Shown here one piece after another: positions 41,803 through 50,815 of a DNA stretch of 64,000 nucleotides. The stretch spans positions 81,895 through 145,894 of the forward strand of contig CAYQUX010000008.1 of NCBI GenBank assembly GCA_964420995.1, written 5' to 3'. The first letter of the stretch is position 1. Every line of letters starts with the position of its first letter. A model generated the notes under the pieces. It was not told where the DNA came from and ran no database searches. It saw only the letters and a list, made by a program, of their open reading frames with translations. The position numbers were made by a program, and so were the translations under genes. The DNA comes from Leptolinea sp964420995 (lineage in GTDB: Bacteria; Chloroflexota; Anaerolineae; Anaerolineales; Anaerolineaceae).

Positions 41803-43287
41803 ATGAAAATCGGATTTTGGGTTGCAATTTTTTACAGTGGAATATTTGCCTTAAGCTGTAATCTGGCGGGAGTGATCCGGACTAATCAGGAAACAGTATT
41901 ACCAGAACAAAATCCGACCAGGAACGCTGTTCCGGAAGGGATGACGTCACCAGCCTTCGATGCGGCTCATCCAACCAGATCAGAAGCACTTCTCCAAACG
42001 GGTGATTTCTCCTACCTGGGATCGTTTCGTCTCCCCGGTGAAGATGAACGGCCGCGCACCTTTGGCTATGGGGGCAACGCCATGACCTTCAACCCGGATG
42101 GTGACCCCCGGGGCGGGCAGGATGGATTCCCCGGGTCGTTGTTCATCACCGGGCATGACCGCATCCCCTTCGGCGAGCTGCCGGATGGCGGACAGGTGGC
42201 GGAAATCAACATCCCCAAACCGGTGAATAGCAAAGATCTGGCGGGCATGAACACGGCTGAATTTCTGCAGAATTTTAAGGATCTGGGTGCTTTCCCCGGA
42301 CTTGATGAAATCCCCAAGATCGGGATGGTTTACCTTAACCAAAAAGAAACCGGTCCATTGATCCACCTGGCCTGGGGCGTGCATATCGAGCCTCCGGAGG
42401 CTGTCTCGCATGCCTGGTTTTCGCCTGATCTATCGAACCCGGATGTGCGGGGGTACTGGTACATTGGTCGGCAGGACCCTTACAGCGTGAATGGTTACAT
42501 GTTCGAAATACCGCAGGACTGGGCGCAGAAAAATTCCGGCGGACGCGTTCTGGCGACTGGCCGTATGCGCGACGGTGGCCAGGGAGGCATGGGTCCCACT
42601 CTCCTGGCGTATCGCCCGTGGCAGGATGATGGTTCTCCCGCCCCGGATGGAACCCATCTGGAGGAAGTACCCCTGCTCTTGTACGAAAAATCCAGCAACA
42701 CGGAAGATTACACGCGCTGTATGCGCAACTACCAACACGCGGATGAATGGGAAGGCGGCGCGTGGATCACCACGGCAGGCGGTAAATCGGCGGTGCTGTT
42801 TGCCGGCACCAAAGCCACCGGCGATAGAACATGGTACGGGTATATCAATGCAAAGGGAGCGGACCAGGTTTGCGTGGACTCGCACGTCACGGATTACCCC
42901 ACCTGCCGGCTGGCGGATGGCGCCATCTGCCCGGCGGGTGATTTGCAAGGCTGCTGCGATGAAGAAAGCGGCGGTTGCGCTTCGCTGCGGGGCTGGTGGT
43001 CAAACCGTTTTGACGCGCAACTCATCCTCTACAATCCGGACGATCTGGCCAGGGTAACCGCGGGTCAAATGGAAGCCTGGCAGCCGCAACCGTACGCGGC
43101 CATTGATATTGACGAGCACCTGCTGCTCAACCCTCCCGATTGGGAAATCCAGAACGTGGGTTCAGGTGATCAACGTCGCTACCGCGTCGGAGATGTCGCC
43201 TTTGACCGCGCGAACGGCCTGCTGTATGTGCTGGAACAATTCGGCGATGAAGCCAAACCACTGGTGCACGTCTGGAAAATTGAATGA
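41803..43287 (+). CDS. Cysteine-rich secreted lipoprotein of unknown function
   Basis: A 494-residue protein with a lipoprotein signal ending FALSC (Cys19). The mature part looks like a repeated beta architecture, possibly a propeller (FSYLGSFRLPGEDE, GSLFITGHD, GYWYIGRQDPYSVNGYMFEI, AWITTAGGKSAVLFAGTK, LLYVLEQFGDE). It has a cysteine cluster, Cys306, 357, 368, 376, 384, 385 and 392, likely disulfides or a metal site. I do not recognise a named family. It stands alone, 75 bases before a flavoprotein gene with its own promoter. Confidence 0.7.
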   Translation: MKIGFWVAIFYSGIFALSCNLAGVIRTNQETVLPEQNPTRNAVPEGMTSPAFDAAHPTRSEALLQTGDFSYLGSFRLPGEDERPRTFGYGGNAMTFNPDGDPRGGQDGFPGSLFITGHDRIPFGELPDGGQVAEINIPKPVNSKDLAGMNTAEFLQNFKDLGAFPGLDEIPKIGMVYLNQKETGPLIHLAWGVHIEPPEAVSHAWFSPDLSNPDVRGYWYIGRQDPYSVNGYMFEIPQDWAQKNSGGRVLATGRMRDGGQGGMGPTLLAYRPWQDDGSPAPDGTHLEEVPLLLYEKSSNTEDYTRCMRNYQHADEWEGGAWITTAGGKSAVLFAGTKATGDRTWYGYINAKGADQVCVDSHVTDYPTCRLADGAICPAGDLQGCCDEESGGCASLRGWWSNRFDAQLILYNPDDLARVTAGQMEAWQPQPYAAIDIDEHLLLNPPDWEIQNVGSGDQRRYRVGDVAFDRANGLLYVLEQFGDEAKPLVHVWKIE

Positions 43288-43350
43288 GAAGCCCGGCGCA
43301 GTAAAACGCAACTCCAGCCGGGAATAAGGCGTTCCGCCGGTTGAATCCTG

Positions 43351-43356
43351 TATAAT
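43351..43356 (+). promoter_or_regulatory. Candidate -10 box for a leaderless flavoprotein gene
   Basis: TATAAT ends six bases before the ATG at 43363. No Shine-Dalgarno precedes that ATG. The predicted transcription start falls on the start codon. Confidence 0.5.
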
Positions 43357-43362
43357 GCCAGC

Positions 43363-44577
43363 ATGAAGATCGCTGTGATCGGCGCGGGAGCGTCCGGATT
43401 AATGGCTGCCCTGCAGGCAGCCAGGCAGGGGGCGAATGTCACCCTGCTGGAACGCAATGATACGGTGGGCCGCAAATTGACGGTCACCGGCAGCGGGCAT
43501 TGCAACCTGACAAACGACGCGGTTGCGCCGCAAGCCTATACCTGCGCGGATCCCCAATGGATGGGAACCCTGTTATCCCAATGCGGGGTGAATGACCTGC
43601 TGGGCATTCTGGAATCCACCGCTATACCGGCCCGCAAGACGGATGACGGCTGGTATTACCCGTTATCCAACTCGGCTCATTCCGTGGTGGAAGCCTTCGC
43701 CAGCGCGGTGAATCGCGCCGGTATCTGCCTGCTTACCGGCCGGCGCGTGACCGGTATTCAAAAAAACGGCCGTTCGTTCACCGTCCGCTTTTCGCAGGGC
43801 GAAAAAGAAAGCCTCGCGGACTTTGACCGCGTGATCGTTTCCACCGGCGGCTGCGCCTACCCGGATCTGGGTTCACGCGGCGATCTATTCCGTGTGCTGG
43901 AAAAGCTGGGTCACACCACCCTGCCAAACCGCCCGGCACTGGCTCCGATGCTGGTTACTACCGGGAATCTCAAATCCTTGCAGGGTATGCGCTTTGATGT
44001 CGCCGCCGCGTTATGGGACGGTTCAAAACAATTGGCCGGCACGCGCGGTAACCTGATTTTCACCGAATGGGGATTGAACGGCCCGGCCGTGATGGATATC
44101 AGCCATCCGGTCAGCCTGTACCCGGCTGGATCATTGAAGCTTTCACTGGATTTCCTGGCATTCTTTCAGGAAGAATTCAACCGCTTCCTGTCTGCCAACC
44201 GCCATGGCAGCCTGCCGGCGAGGGTCTTTTTGGATGCCTTCTTCCCGCCGAAAGCATCGGCTGTTTTTCTGAAGAACGCGGGTATTGATGAGACAACACC
44301 TGTATCCCAGATCGCCCAATCTACACTGAATGATCTGTTGAAAATATTGAATGACACCCGCCTGAACGTCAACGGTGTACGAGGTTTCGAATTTTGCCAG
44401 GTTTCGGCGGGTGGTGTGCCGATCACCGAAGTTGACCCGGTTACGCTTGAATCACACCGCGTGAGTGGACTGTACCTGACGGGTGAGACCCTTGACGTGG
44501 TCGGCCCCTGCGGTGGGTACAACCTGCATTTTGCCTTCAGCAGTGGGATACTGGCCGGCAGGGCAGCGGGGAAGTGA
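43363..44577 (+). CDS. BaiN/HI0933-family FAD-dependent oxidoreductase
   Basis: A 404-residue flavoprotein. The FAD-binding GAGASGLMAALQAARQGANV dinucleotide motif opens the protein, then the family signature GRKLTVTGSGHCNLTND, and the late LYLTGETLDVVGPCGGYNLHFAFSSG binding block (quoted in parts). This family includes BaiN and HI0933, linked to bile-acid or other enone reduction, and has been loosely annotated as aminoacetone oxidase. The substrate is unknown. A terminator follows immediately. Confidence 0.9.
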   Translation: MKIAVIGAGASGLMAALQAARQGANVTLLERNDTVGRKLTVTGSGHCNLTNDAVAPQAYTCADPQWMGTLLSQCGVNDLLGILESTAIPARKTDDGWYYPLSNSAHSVVEAFASAVNRAGICLLTGRRVTGIQKNGRSFTVRFSQGEKESLADFDRVIVSTGGCAYPDLGSRGDLFRVLEKLGHTTLPNRPALAPMLVTTGNLKSLQGMRFDVAAALWDGSKQLAGTRGNLIFTEWGLNGPAVMDISHPVSLYPAGSLKLSLDFLAFFQEEFNRFLSANRHGSLPARVFLDAFFPPKASAVFLKNAGIDETTPVSQIAQSTLNDLLKILNDTRLNVNGVRGFEFCQVSAGGVPITEVDPVTLESHRVSGLYLTGETLDVVGPCGGYNLHFAFSSGILAGRAAGK

Positions 44578-44596
44578 TACCATTCTTAACCGGATC

Positions 44597-44625
44597 GCGC
44601 CTTCTTTTCATAGAAGGCGCTTTTT
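44597..44625 (+). terminator. Intrinsic terminator after the flavoprotein gene
   Basis: GCGCCTTCT (44597-44605) pairs exactly with AGAAGGCGC (44612-44620) and is followed by TTTTT. The -35 box of the next promoter begins five bases later. Confidence 0.9.
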
Positions 44626-44629
44626 ACCC

Positions 44630-44675
44630 TTGACAGATTAGAGCATTTACTCTATTATTAGAGCAATTACTCTAA
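44630..44675 (+). promoter_or_regulatory. Promoter with tandem TetR operators
   Basis: TTGACA (44630-44635), a 17-base spacer and TATTAT (44653-44658) form the promoter. Two near-identical dyads overlap it: TTAGAGCATTTACTCTA (44638-44654) and TTAGAGCAATTACTCTAA (44658-44675), each with TTAGAG/CTCTA(A) arms and centres about 20 bp apart. They should bind two dimers of the TetR protein encoded next. Confidence 0.85.
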
Positions 44676-44687
44676 TTGGTGAGGAAA

Positions 44688-45314
44688 ATGTCCAATAAAG
44701 ATTTGATCCTGCAAACAGCCATAAACCTGTTCAATGACCTTGGAACAGCGAAAGTTACCACCAACCTGATCGCGAAAGAAGCCGGTATCAGCCCGGGCAA
44801 CCTGTATTACCACTTCGCCGACAAGGAGCACATCATTCGGGAGGTATTCAACCTTATGGCTGCAGACTGGGACAGCATTACCGCCAGATTTACTGACAGG
44901 AACAGGAAATTTGAAAATTTCTTGAAAGAATTTGTTCTGGCAAATTTTGAATTGTTATGGAAATATCGATTTTTCAGCCGGGAAATGGTGCCCCTGATCA
45001 ACGCGGATCAAGAACTTCGAGCCCATCATATTCCGGTAATCAACGAACATTTCAACCAGCAGGTGGCAATAACCCGGATGGCGGAGAAGGCCGGTATTCT
45101 CCGCTTTCCCGATCCTGATTTTCAGGCAATGGACGCGTTGACAATCTCGTGGATCGTGGCCAACCAATACTTGATCCACCTGGAAGGTATGGGGAAGACT
45201 GTTGAAAAGGCGGATTTTGATCGAGGCGCGCAACTGATCATAAACTTCATGCGGCCGTACCTGACCGGGTCCGAACATGGGAGTCTGACGAACGGAGACA
45301 CCAGTGACAGCTAA
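44688..45314 (+). CDS. TetR-family regulator
   Basis: A 208-residue regulator with the helix-turn-helix VTTNLIAKEAGISPGNLYYHF (in parts: VTTNLIAKEAG, ISPGNLYYHF) and a C-terminal domain of the type found with TTAGAG-like operators. The ATG at 44688 has GAGG four bases upstream. Tandem operators cover its promoter. The nitroreductase gene starts 11 bases before its stop, so both are co-transcribed and presumably self-regulated. Confidence 0.92.
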   Translation: MSNKDLILQTAINLFNDLGTAKVTTNLIAKEAGISPGNLYYHFADKEHIIREVFNLMAADWDSITARFTDRNRKFENFLKEFVLANFELLWKYRFFSREMVPLINADQELRAHHIPVINEHFNQQVAITRMAEKAGILRFPDPDFQAMDALTISWIVANQYLIHLEGMGKTVEKADFDRGAQLIINFMRPYLTGSEHGSLTNGDTSDS

Positions 45315-46425
45315 AACATCTGCGGTAAGGATCGATCGACGAAAATTTCTCAAATTAACCGGGGCGGCCGGAATTGCCGCGCTGGGACTTGGATATGTTG
45401 ACATGGACCAACCATGGGTCAATTATGACGCTGTTGTAGAAGGGAACAGGAATATGGAACTCAATAATTCAATGGGAACATATAAAAACCTAATCCGGCA
45501 TGCCACACTGGCCGCCAACGGACATAATGCCCAGCCCTGGCGCTTTTCCGTGAATGACGGCCGCATTCAGATTCGGCCGGACATGAAACGTCGACTGCCT
45601 GTGGTTGACCCGCAGGATCGCGAAATGTGGATCAGCCTGGGGTGCGCGCTGGAAAATCTGCTGATCGCCGCTCACCAGGCAGGGTATGCAACGGAGGTCA
45701 CCTACCCGGAATCTCGTGATCTCATCGAGGTCAATCTGAAAGACGGGAAACCGGTGGAAAGTGATCTGTTTGCCGCGATCACCAACCGCCAGAATACACG
45801 CTCCGCATACGATGGCACGCCCATAAAATCGGCCGATTTTGAGCGGCTTCAATCCCTCCCGGTGGAAACCGGAATTTCACTGCGCTTTTTGAATTCACCG
45901 GACGATATGGAGCTGACCGCCAGTTTTATCAGCCAGGGAACACTGCTTCAATACGGGGATAAATCATTTATTGATGAATTGGTCGCCTGGCTGCGATTCA
46001 ACAAGAAGGAAGCTCTTGCCGGAAGGGATGGTCTTTACTCACGCTGCTCGGGAAACCCGGATGTTCCGCGGTTTATCGGAAGACTATTTGTCACCGGCAC
46101 CAAACCACAGCAACAGGCTGACGCGGACATCAAGAAGTTGATGAGTTCGGCCGGCGCGGTGGTTATCGCATCAGCCGCCGAAGATAAAGCAGCCTGGGTG
46201 CGTACCGGCCAGGTGTATGAGCGTCTGGCGTTGACCATGACCGCGCTGGGCATCAAATCCGCGTTCCTTAACCAGCCGATTGAAATAGCGGACGTGCGGT
46301 CAAAATTCCAGCAGGCTCTGGGCCTTGACACAGCGCGGCCTCAATTGCTGGTGCGCTATGGATACGCGCCCGCCATGGTCAGTTCCCTCCGCCGGCCGGT
46401 GGAAGAAGTAATCGAATATGCATGA
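45304..46425 (+). CDS. Tat-exported nitroreductase-like (Acg-family) protein
   Basis: A 373-residue protein with a twin-arginine signal (RIDRRKFLKLTGAAGIAALG) implying export as a folded, cofactor-loaded protein. The mature part has nitroreductase-like features: IRHATLAANGHNAQPWRF, REMWISLGCALENLLIAAHQ and LALTMTALGIKSAFLNQPIE. The architecture resembles the two-lobed Acg family, whose members sequester FMN. It starts at a GTG with GGAG upstream, inside the end of the TetR gene. The ligand that triggers the pair is unknown. Confidence 0.85.
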   Translation: MTAKTSAVRIDRRKFLKLTGAAGIAALGLGYVDMDQPWVNYDAVVEGNRNMELNNSMGTYKNLIRHATLAANGHNAQPWRFSVNDGRIQIRPDMKRRLPVVDPQDREMWISLGCALENLLIAAHQAGYATEVTYPESRDLIEVNLKDGKPVESDLFAAITNRQNTRSAYDGTPIKSADFERLQSLPVETGISLRFLNSPDDMELTASFISQGTLLQYGDKSFIDELVAWLRFNKKEALAGRDGLYSRCSGNPDVPRFIGRLFVTGTKPQQQADADIKKLMSSAGAVVIASAAEDKAAWVRTGQVYERLALTMTALGIKSAFLNQPIEIADVRSKFQQALGLDTARPQLLVRYGYAPAMVSSLRRPVEEVIEYA

Positions 46426-46468
46426 TAAAAAATCTTAAAATCAAACCCTGAAATACAACACAATTTCC

Positions 46469-46504
46469 AACAAAGCCGGAGCGGTTGAACACTCCGGCTT
46501 TGTT
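46469..46504 (+). terminator. Intrinsic terminator after the Acg-like gene
   Basis: AACAAAGCCGGAG (46469-46481) and CTCCGGCTTTGTT (46492-46504) form a perfect 13-bp stem with a 10-base loop. It ends in a modest T-rich tail within the stem. The remaining 200 bases before the next gene hold nothing I can support. Confidence 0.8.
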
Positions 46505-46708
46505 TCCCGGAAACAGTGTTGAGGCTATCCTTCGTTCCAGTCATTATTCGGAAGACGAGATTTTTCCAGCAGGACAATCATCCATAAAATAAGAGTCTGG
46601 AAATTATCGGTAATCCATTTGTCGGTTTTGCTTTATTAATCAGGCACCAACTCTTCTGGGTTAAAATTGGGTATACAGAAGTTTTTGGAAAGGGGATAAA
46701 TCACCATC

Positions 46709-47257
46709 ATGGAACGTGATCCAATTGAACAGCAGCTCCCCTGGCTGACCCCCTGGTTTACGACTTCGCCTCATTTTGGAGCCAACTTCAACGGCCAGGA
46801 AAGTCAGCTCGTTGGCGAAATCTCTTCCGGCTGGAGGGCAACCCCTAAAATACAATTATTTGATTCCCTCAGCGCAAGATACAGCCGTGAAATGGTTGCC
46901 CGAGTCATTGATAAGATCGTGGCTGTTCATACCCAACAGGAATGGGAAGAAACTTCCCGCAACTTGCCAGGACGTACGATTGACGATTTTGTCCGTCTAC
47001 TCTGGCAGCCGCTCTCATATCAGGATTTTGATGTAATCATCAAAAAGCGTTTGGATGGAACGCAAATTAATTGCACGCGTTGCCCTCACGCCAGTCTGGG
47101 AAAGCAAGTCAATGGCAGTTTCTGGTTGTACCACCTGGTTTGTAGCGGTGACGCGCACGCCGCTGCCGGGTTTAACCTGCGGATTGGATTCCATCGAACG
47201 CAGACTTTAATGGAAGGTGACCCGTGCTGCGACCATTTTTATTTTATGCTAGAGTAA
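46709..47257 (+). CDS. ATC-hydrolase-like (PF14196) protein
   Basis: A 182-residue protein. The C-terminal half matches the L-2-amino-thiazoline-4-carboxylate hydrolase-like family: CTRCPHASLGKQ, then YHLVCSGDAHAAAGFN, then RTQTLMEGDPCCDHFYF. Conserved cysteines lie in CTRCPHA and GDPCCDH. In the namesake enzyme the ring of a thiazoline is opened on the way to cysteine, but most homologues are untested. The next gene starts four bases downstream. Confidence 0.8.
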   Translation: MERDPIEQQLPWLTPWFTTSPHFGANFNGQESQLVGEISSGWRATPKIQLFDSLSARYSREMVARVIDKIVAVHTQQEWEETSRNLPGRTIDDFVRLLWQPLSYQDFDVIIKKRLDGTQINCTRCPHASLGKQVNGSFWLYHLVCSGDAHAAAGFNLRIGFHRTQTLMEGDPCCDHFYFMLE

Positions 47258-47261
47258 ACCC

Positions 47262-47870
47262 ATGAAATGGTATATCCTCCGTCACGCGGAAAAAGCCAAA
47301 GGGGACTTCTTTAACCCCGCATTGAGTCATCAGGATGAGCCGATCAGCTCAAAGGGGTTAATGCAGTCTCGAAAACTCTGGGATTATTTCAGCACCCGGC
47401 CGGTTCATAGTATCTACATAAGCCAGTATATTCGCACCGGGCAGACAGCAGAATACACAGCCCGAAAGCTCAACCTGACTCCCATCAAAGACGCCCGCCT
47501 GAACGAGATAGACAACGGCCTGCTTGACAATATGAGCGACGCGCAGATCGAACAGTCGTACCCTGATGTGTGGAAAGCCTTTCAGACAAGAGACCACGAT
47601 TTTCAATTTCCGGGCGGTGAAAGCGGGGAAGATGCCCGCCAGCGCATCGCCGATTTCATGCAGGAAAAACAGCGGGATGGCGAAAACATCCTCATTGTCT
47701 GCCATGAAGGGCTGATCCGCCTGTGGTTATGTCATATCCTTGGGTTGCCGGCTTACCGGCGCTGGGATTTCAAGGTGGATTTCTGCGGGATCATGGAGAT
47801 CGAATACGCCCCGGAGTTCGACCAGTGGAAACTGGTACGTTTTAACCAACTGGCTGACCCGGGCAATTGA
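47262..47870 (+). CDS. Histidine phosphatase-family protein
   Basis: A 202-residue member of the histidine phosphatase (phosphoglycerate-mutase-like) superfamily. The phosphate-accepting His is in YILRHAEKA (RHA rather than the usual RHG). The partner residues follow in SQYIRTGQTA, the acid in LNEIDNGLL, and the second His in LIVCHEGLIRLW. It dephosphorylates an unknown metabolite or protein. It follows the ATC-hydrolase-like gene by four bases; a TAGAGT box six bases before the ATG and the absence of a Shine-Dalgarno also allow a leaderless start. Confidence 0.9.
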   Translation: MKWYILRHAEKAKGDFFNPALSHQDEPISSKGLMQSRKLWDYFSTRPVHSIYISQYIRTGQTAEYTARKLNLTPIKDARLNEIDNGLLDNMSDAQIEQSYPDVWKAFQTRDHDFQFPGGESGEDARQRIADFMQEKQRDGENILIVCHEGLIRLWLCHILGLPAYRRWDFKVDFCGIMEIEYAPEFDQWKLVRFNQLADPGN

Positions 47871-48118
47871 TTTGCTTCGACAGCGTCCCGCACATCAATC
47901 AAAATGGGAAAGCTGCCGCCATATGGCAGAAAAAAAAGAAGGTTTCAGGGGATTGTTTCCTCCAATGCCCGGTTCCCCATGCAGTACGCGATTGAGACAT
48001 TTGTCTTCTCCATCCCGCTCAACCGGATGTTTTCCACAATTCCAGACGTGAAATCATTCGGGGAAATCAGAAACAGAAAGGGTAAGGTCTTTTCCAAACG
48101 GAAATGCACCACAAAGAA

Positions 48119-48988
48119 ATGAGAATAATCGTCGCCGGCGCGGCCGGCAATCTCGGATATGAGGTCACTACTGTGTTGCTCGATCAAGGCCACGAGGTGG
48201 TAGCCATTGATCGGAACATCGACCGGCTTGAGCCTCTCCGCTCCAGATTGGCGGGATTGTATTCCACCGATCTGCGGCAGCCGAATATACCCGCAGAAAT
48301 CATGCAAAATGCCAGCCTGGTTGTCACCACCGTCGGGATTGGCAGGCCGAATAAATTAACCGATTTCTATGATGTTGATTACCAGAGCAACCTGAATCTA
48401 TTGAACTCGGCAAAGAAGTCGGGAATCGAAAATTTCGTCTATATTTCTGTCGCCGGGGTGGACACAGACCTGTCTGTCCCTCTACTTAAGGCCAAACATG
48501 ACTTTGAGGGCGAGTTGATTAACAGTGGCCTGCGGTATTTGATCATCCGTCCTTCCAGTTATTTCACGGATGTCTGGCGCACGTTCATGAGTTCGGCGCA
48601 AAAGGGTTCTGTCACGTTGATCAAGACGGAAGAAGACTTCCGCTTCAGTCCGGTGCATCCGCGCGATGTGGCGGATTTCATTGCTGCCAACCTCGAACCC
48701 GGTGACCGGATCGTCAATGTGGGTGGGCCGCAGCAATTCACCTACTCTGAGATCGCCAATCTGTGTTTTGAGATGATCCACACACAACCAAAACTTACGA
48801 TGATGTCAATCGCATCTTTCAAAACACTTCTGTTCTTTATGAAACCACTGAAACCGGCTCTTTGGAGCGTATTCCGATTCCTGCTCTGGGCCAGCACAAC
48901 TGATTTGACCTGTCCGACGATCGGCAGCCGCACCATTCGAGATTATCTGCGGGAAAAGCTGGATCAACAGGCATCATTGAGTATGTAA
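48119..48988 (+). CDS. NAD(P)-binding SDR (atypical, NmrA-like) protein
   Basis: A 289-residue Rossmann protein. The nucleotide motif is RIIVAGAAGNLGYEV. A VTTVGIGR strand, then NFVYISVAGVD and LIIRPSSYFTDVW, place it among atypical short-chain dehydrogenases (NmrA/NAD(P)H-binding). The canonical YxxxK is not obvious, so it may bind rather than turn over substrate. The ATG at 48119 fits the family; another lies at 48104, and neither has a strong Shine-Dalgarno. The 248 bases upstream hold no convincing gene. The DUF1295 gene follows 30 bases downstream. Confidence 0.85.
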   Translation: MRIIVAGAAGNLGYEVTTVLLDQGHEVVAIDRNIDRLEPLRSRLAGLYSTDLRQPNIPAEIMQNASLVVTTVGIGRPNKLTDFYDVDYQSNLNLLNSAKKSGIENFVYISVAGVDTDLSVPLLKAKHDFEGELINSGLRYLIIRPSSYFTDVWRTFMSSAQKGSVTLIKTEEDFRFSPVHPRDVADFIAANLEPGDRIVNVGGPQQFTYSEIANLCFEMIHTQPKLTMMSIASFKTLLFFMKPLKPALWSVFRFLLWASTTDLTCPTIGSRTIRDYLREKLDQQASLSM

Positions 48989-49018
48989 TTCTGCTATTTT
49001 TCCATTTCAGGAGCAATC

Positions 49019-49822
49019 ATGTCCAAGGAAATTTTTGACATCCTGCCCATACTGGCAGGTATCACTCTGGCAATTACGGCTGTTGGCTTCCGCCGAATGG
49101 TTTATTTTCTGAATATTGGTTACACCTTCTCGATCGCGGCTGTCGCTGTAGCTTCCGTGATCCTTTTGCGGGCTAACGCCACAATCCTGACTCTGCTGCT
49201 GGCGGCAGGGATCGTTTTCTGGGGCTTGCGCCTGGGCATCTTCGTAACCAGACGAGAATTAAGCAAGGGGTACGTGAAAGAACGCGACTGGATCGACAAA
49301 GAATACGGAAAAATAACCCTTCCCATCAAATTCGCCATCTGGATATCGGTCAGCGTTCTGTACCTGATGATGGTTTCACCGCTGCTCTTCAGCCTTGAAT
49401 CACCGGCATCTGGCGGTACTGCTGCCGCAATATTTCAAATCATCGGATTCGTGTTGATGGCAGGCGGCTTGATCCTTGAAGGCATCGCCGATAAACAGAA
49501 ATCCGCGTTTAAGGCGAAGAATCCAGGCACATTCTGTAATACCGGCCTGTACAGCCTTGTCCGCTGCCCGAATTACCTCGGCGAGATCATCTTCTGGATC
49601 GGTGTCTGGGTGATGGGTATCGGCTTTTATAAAACCGCATTGGAATGGATCATCAGTGTCATCGGAATGGTATGCATAGTCTATATCATGTTTGGTTCCA
49701 CAAAACGGTTGGAAAAGACACAGATCTCCCGCTATGGAAACAATCCCGAATTTCAACTGTACTCAAAATCAGTCCCCATTCTGATTCCCTGGATTCCTCT
49801 GTACACGTTGCAAAAGAAATGA
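49019..49822 (+). CDS. DUF1295-family membrane oxidoreductase
   Basis: A 267-residue integral membrane protein with about six helices, of the DUF1295/steroid-5-alpha-reductase group. Signature segments are VFWGLRLGIFVTRRE, KNPGTFCNTGLYSLVRCPNY with LGEIIFWIGVW following, and a C-terminal KRLEKTQISRYGN. Related enzymes reduce double bonds or methylate at the membrane using a nucleotide cofactor. CAGGAG precedes the ATG. It is probably co-transcribed with the SDR gene upstream, suggesting lipid or isoprenoid modification. Confidence 0.9.
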   Translation: MSKEIFDILPILAGITLAITAVGFRRMVYFLNIGYTFSIAAVAVASVILLRANATILTLLLAAGIVFWGLRLGIFVTRRELSKGYVKERDWIDKEYGKITLPIKFAIWISVSVLYLMMVSPLLFSLESPASGGTAAAIFQIIGFVLMAGGLILEGIADKQKSAFKAKNPGTFCNTGLYSLVRCPNYLGEIIFWIGVWVMGIGFYKTALEWIISVIGMVCIVYIMFGSTKRLEKTQISRYGNNPEFQLYSKSVPILIPWIPLYTLQKK

Positions 49823-49851
49823 CCTGTTTTGCCAACAAAAAAAGGAGCTGC

Positions 49852-49926
49852 ATGTCGCCTGAAGTCCTTCACGTCATCAAAAAACGCCCTATCCCGTGTA
49901 TTGTGCGTAGCGGGTATATTGGTTAA
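49852..49926 (+). CDS. Possible short ORF or gene remnant (24 codons)
   Basis: AAAAGGAG six bases before an ATG opens a 24-codon frame encoding MSPEVLHVIKKRPIPCIVRS and four more residues. The EVLHVIKKR start is faintly like the first helix of nitroreductases, so it could be a decayed gene start. It is too short to call with confidence. A small hairpin follows (GCCCT/AGGGC, 49941-49955, then TGTTTTC). Confidence 0.25.
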   Translation: MSPEVLHVIKKRPIPCIVRSGYIG

Positions 49927-50188
49927 GACTGTTTTCACCTGCCCTCCCTCAGGGCTGTTTTCTTCCGACCTGTTGTGCGAACAAATAAATGGATGACCGG
50001 CTTCAACCTGGACGAATGGATTACACGGTGACAGAAGACGACGCCAATCCCGGCACACTTAAGGAGGGCGGGATGATGTATAGTAATTCTTAACCATAAT
50101 GCGCGCGTCACCCATTGCGCTGACCCAACCGGCGGTTTCATATCAAGAGTTCGGCGATGAATATTTTTATATCGGGAGGGGCAATTCC
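49927..50188. other. Intergenic region with a weak terminator
   Basis: The stretch holds the GCCCT/AGGGC hairpin (49941-49955) followed by TGTTTTC, which could terminate the DUF1295 transcript. The promoter of the next gene is presumably here too. An open frame from 50099 joins the next gene but lacks a Shine-Dalgarno. Confidence 0.4.
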
Positions 50189-50728
50189 ATGAAAGAATTT
50201 ATCAGATGGACGAAAAAGGAATACTCGCTTACCGTGCGGCTGCTGGTTTCTTTGTGCGCTGGCGGCATTTTTGCTTACTTAATCCCCCTCACACTGATTA
50301 AATATTTACCGGGATTGGATGCCGCGATCGGTCTGCCCCGCGTAAATTTGGGCGCCGCGAACTGGATCATCGGCGGATTTTGCGTGGCTGTTGGCGTGTA
50401 TTACGGCCTCTTGTCCGTTGGATCAGAATTATTCGACGCCCGCGGAACACCCATCCCGGTGGTGGCCACCCAGAAGCTGCTGGTTGGCGGGGTATTCAAA
50501 CAGTGCCGCAATCCCATGGGGTTTGGCGCGATTTCGGCTTATCTGGGGGTCAGCATCATCGCCGGGTCGATCTCCAGCATGTTAAGCGTAGCCCTTTTCA
50601 CGGCGTTGTTCATCACCTATGTCAGGATGTTTGAAGAACGCGAATTGGAAGAACGTTTTGGGGAAGAATATAGAATTTATAAAACCCATACACCATTTTT
50701 GATTCCCCGATTTTTTCGCCGCAACTAA
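50189..50728 (+). CDS. Isoprenylcysteine carboxyl methyltransferase-like membrane protein
   Basis: A 179-residue integral membrane protein with about four or five helices. The C-terminal RNPMGFGAISAYLGVSIIAG and EERELEERFGEEYRIYKTHT segments are the SAM- and substrate-site pattern of the ICMT/PEMT-like family. Bacterial members methylate lipids or small molecules at the membrane. The ATG at 50189 has GGGAGG eight bases upstream, so I prefer it to the start at 50099. Confidence 0.85.
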   Translation: MKEFIRWTKKEYSLTVRLLVSLCAGGIFAYLIPLTLIKYLPGLDAAIGLPRVNLGAANWIIGGFCVAVGVYYGLLSVGSELFDARGTPIPVVATQKLLVGGVFKQCRNPMGFGAISAYLGVSIIAGSISSMLSVALFTALFITYVRMFEERELEERFGEEYRIYKTHTPFLIPRFFRRN

Positions 50729-50815
50729 GCAGGGCGGATAGATGGGGATACTTATTGGCAGAATTCATGGAACGCAACAATACGGACAAATCGCGGAAGA
50801 TCGTCGTGGAATATA

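Noticed and set aside
47904..48122. A 72-codon plus-strand frame before the SDR gene
   Set aside because: Basic, low-complexity composition without a ribosome-binding site or family pattern.
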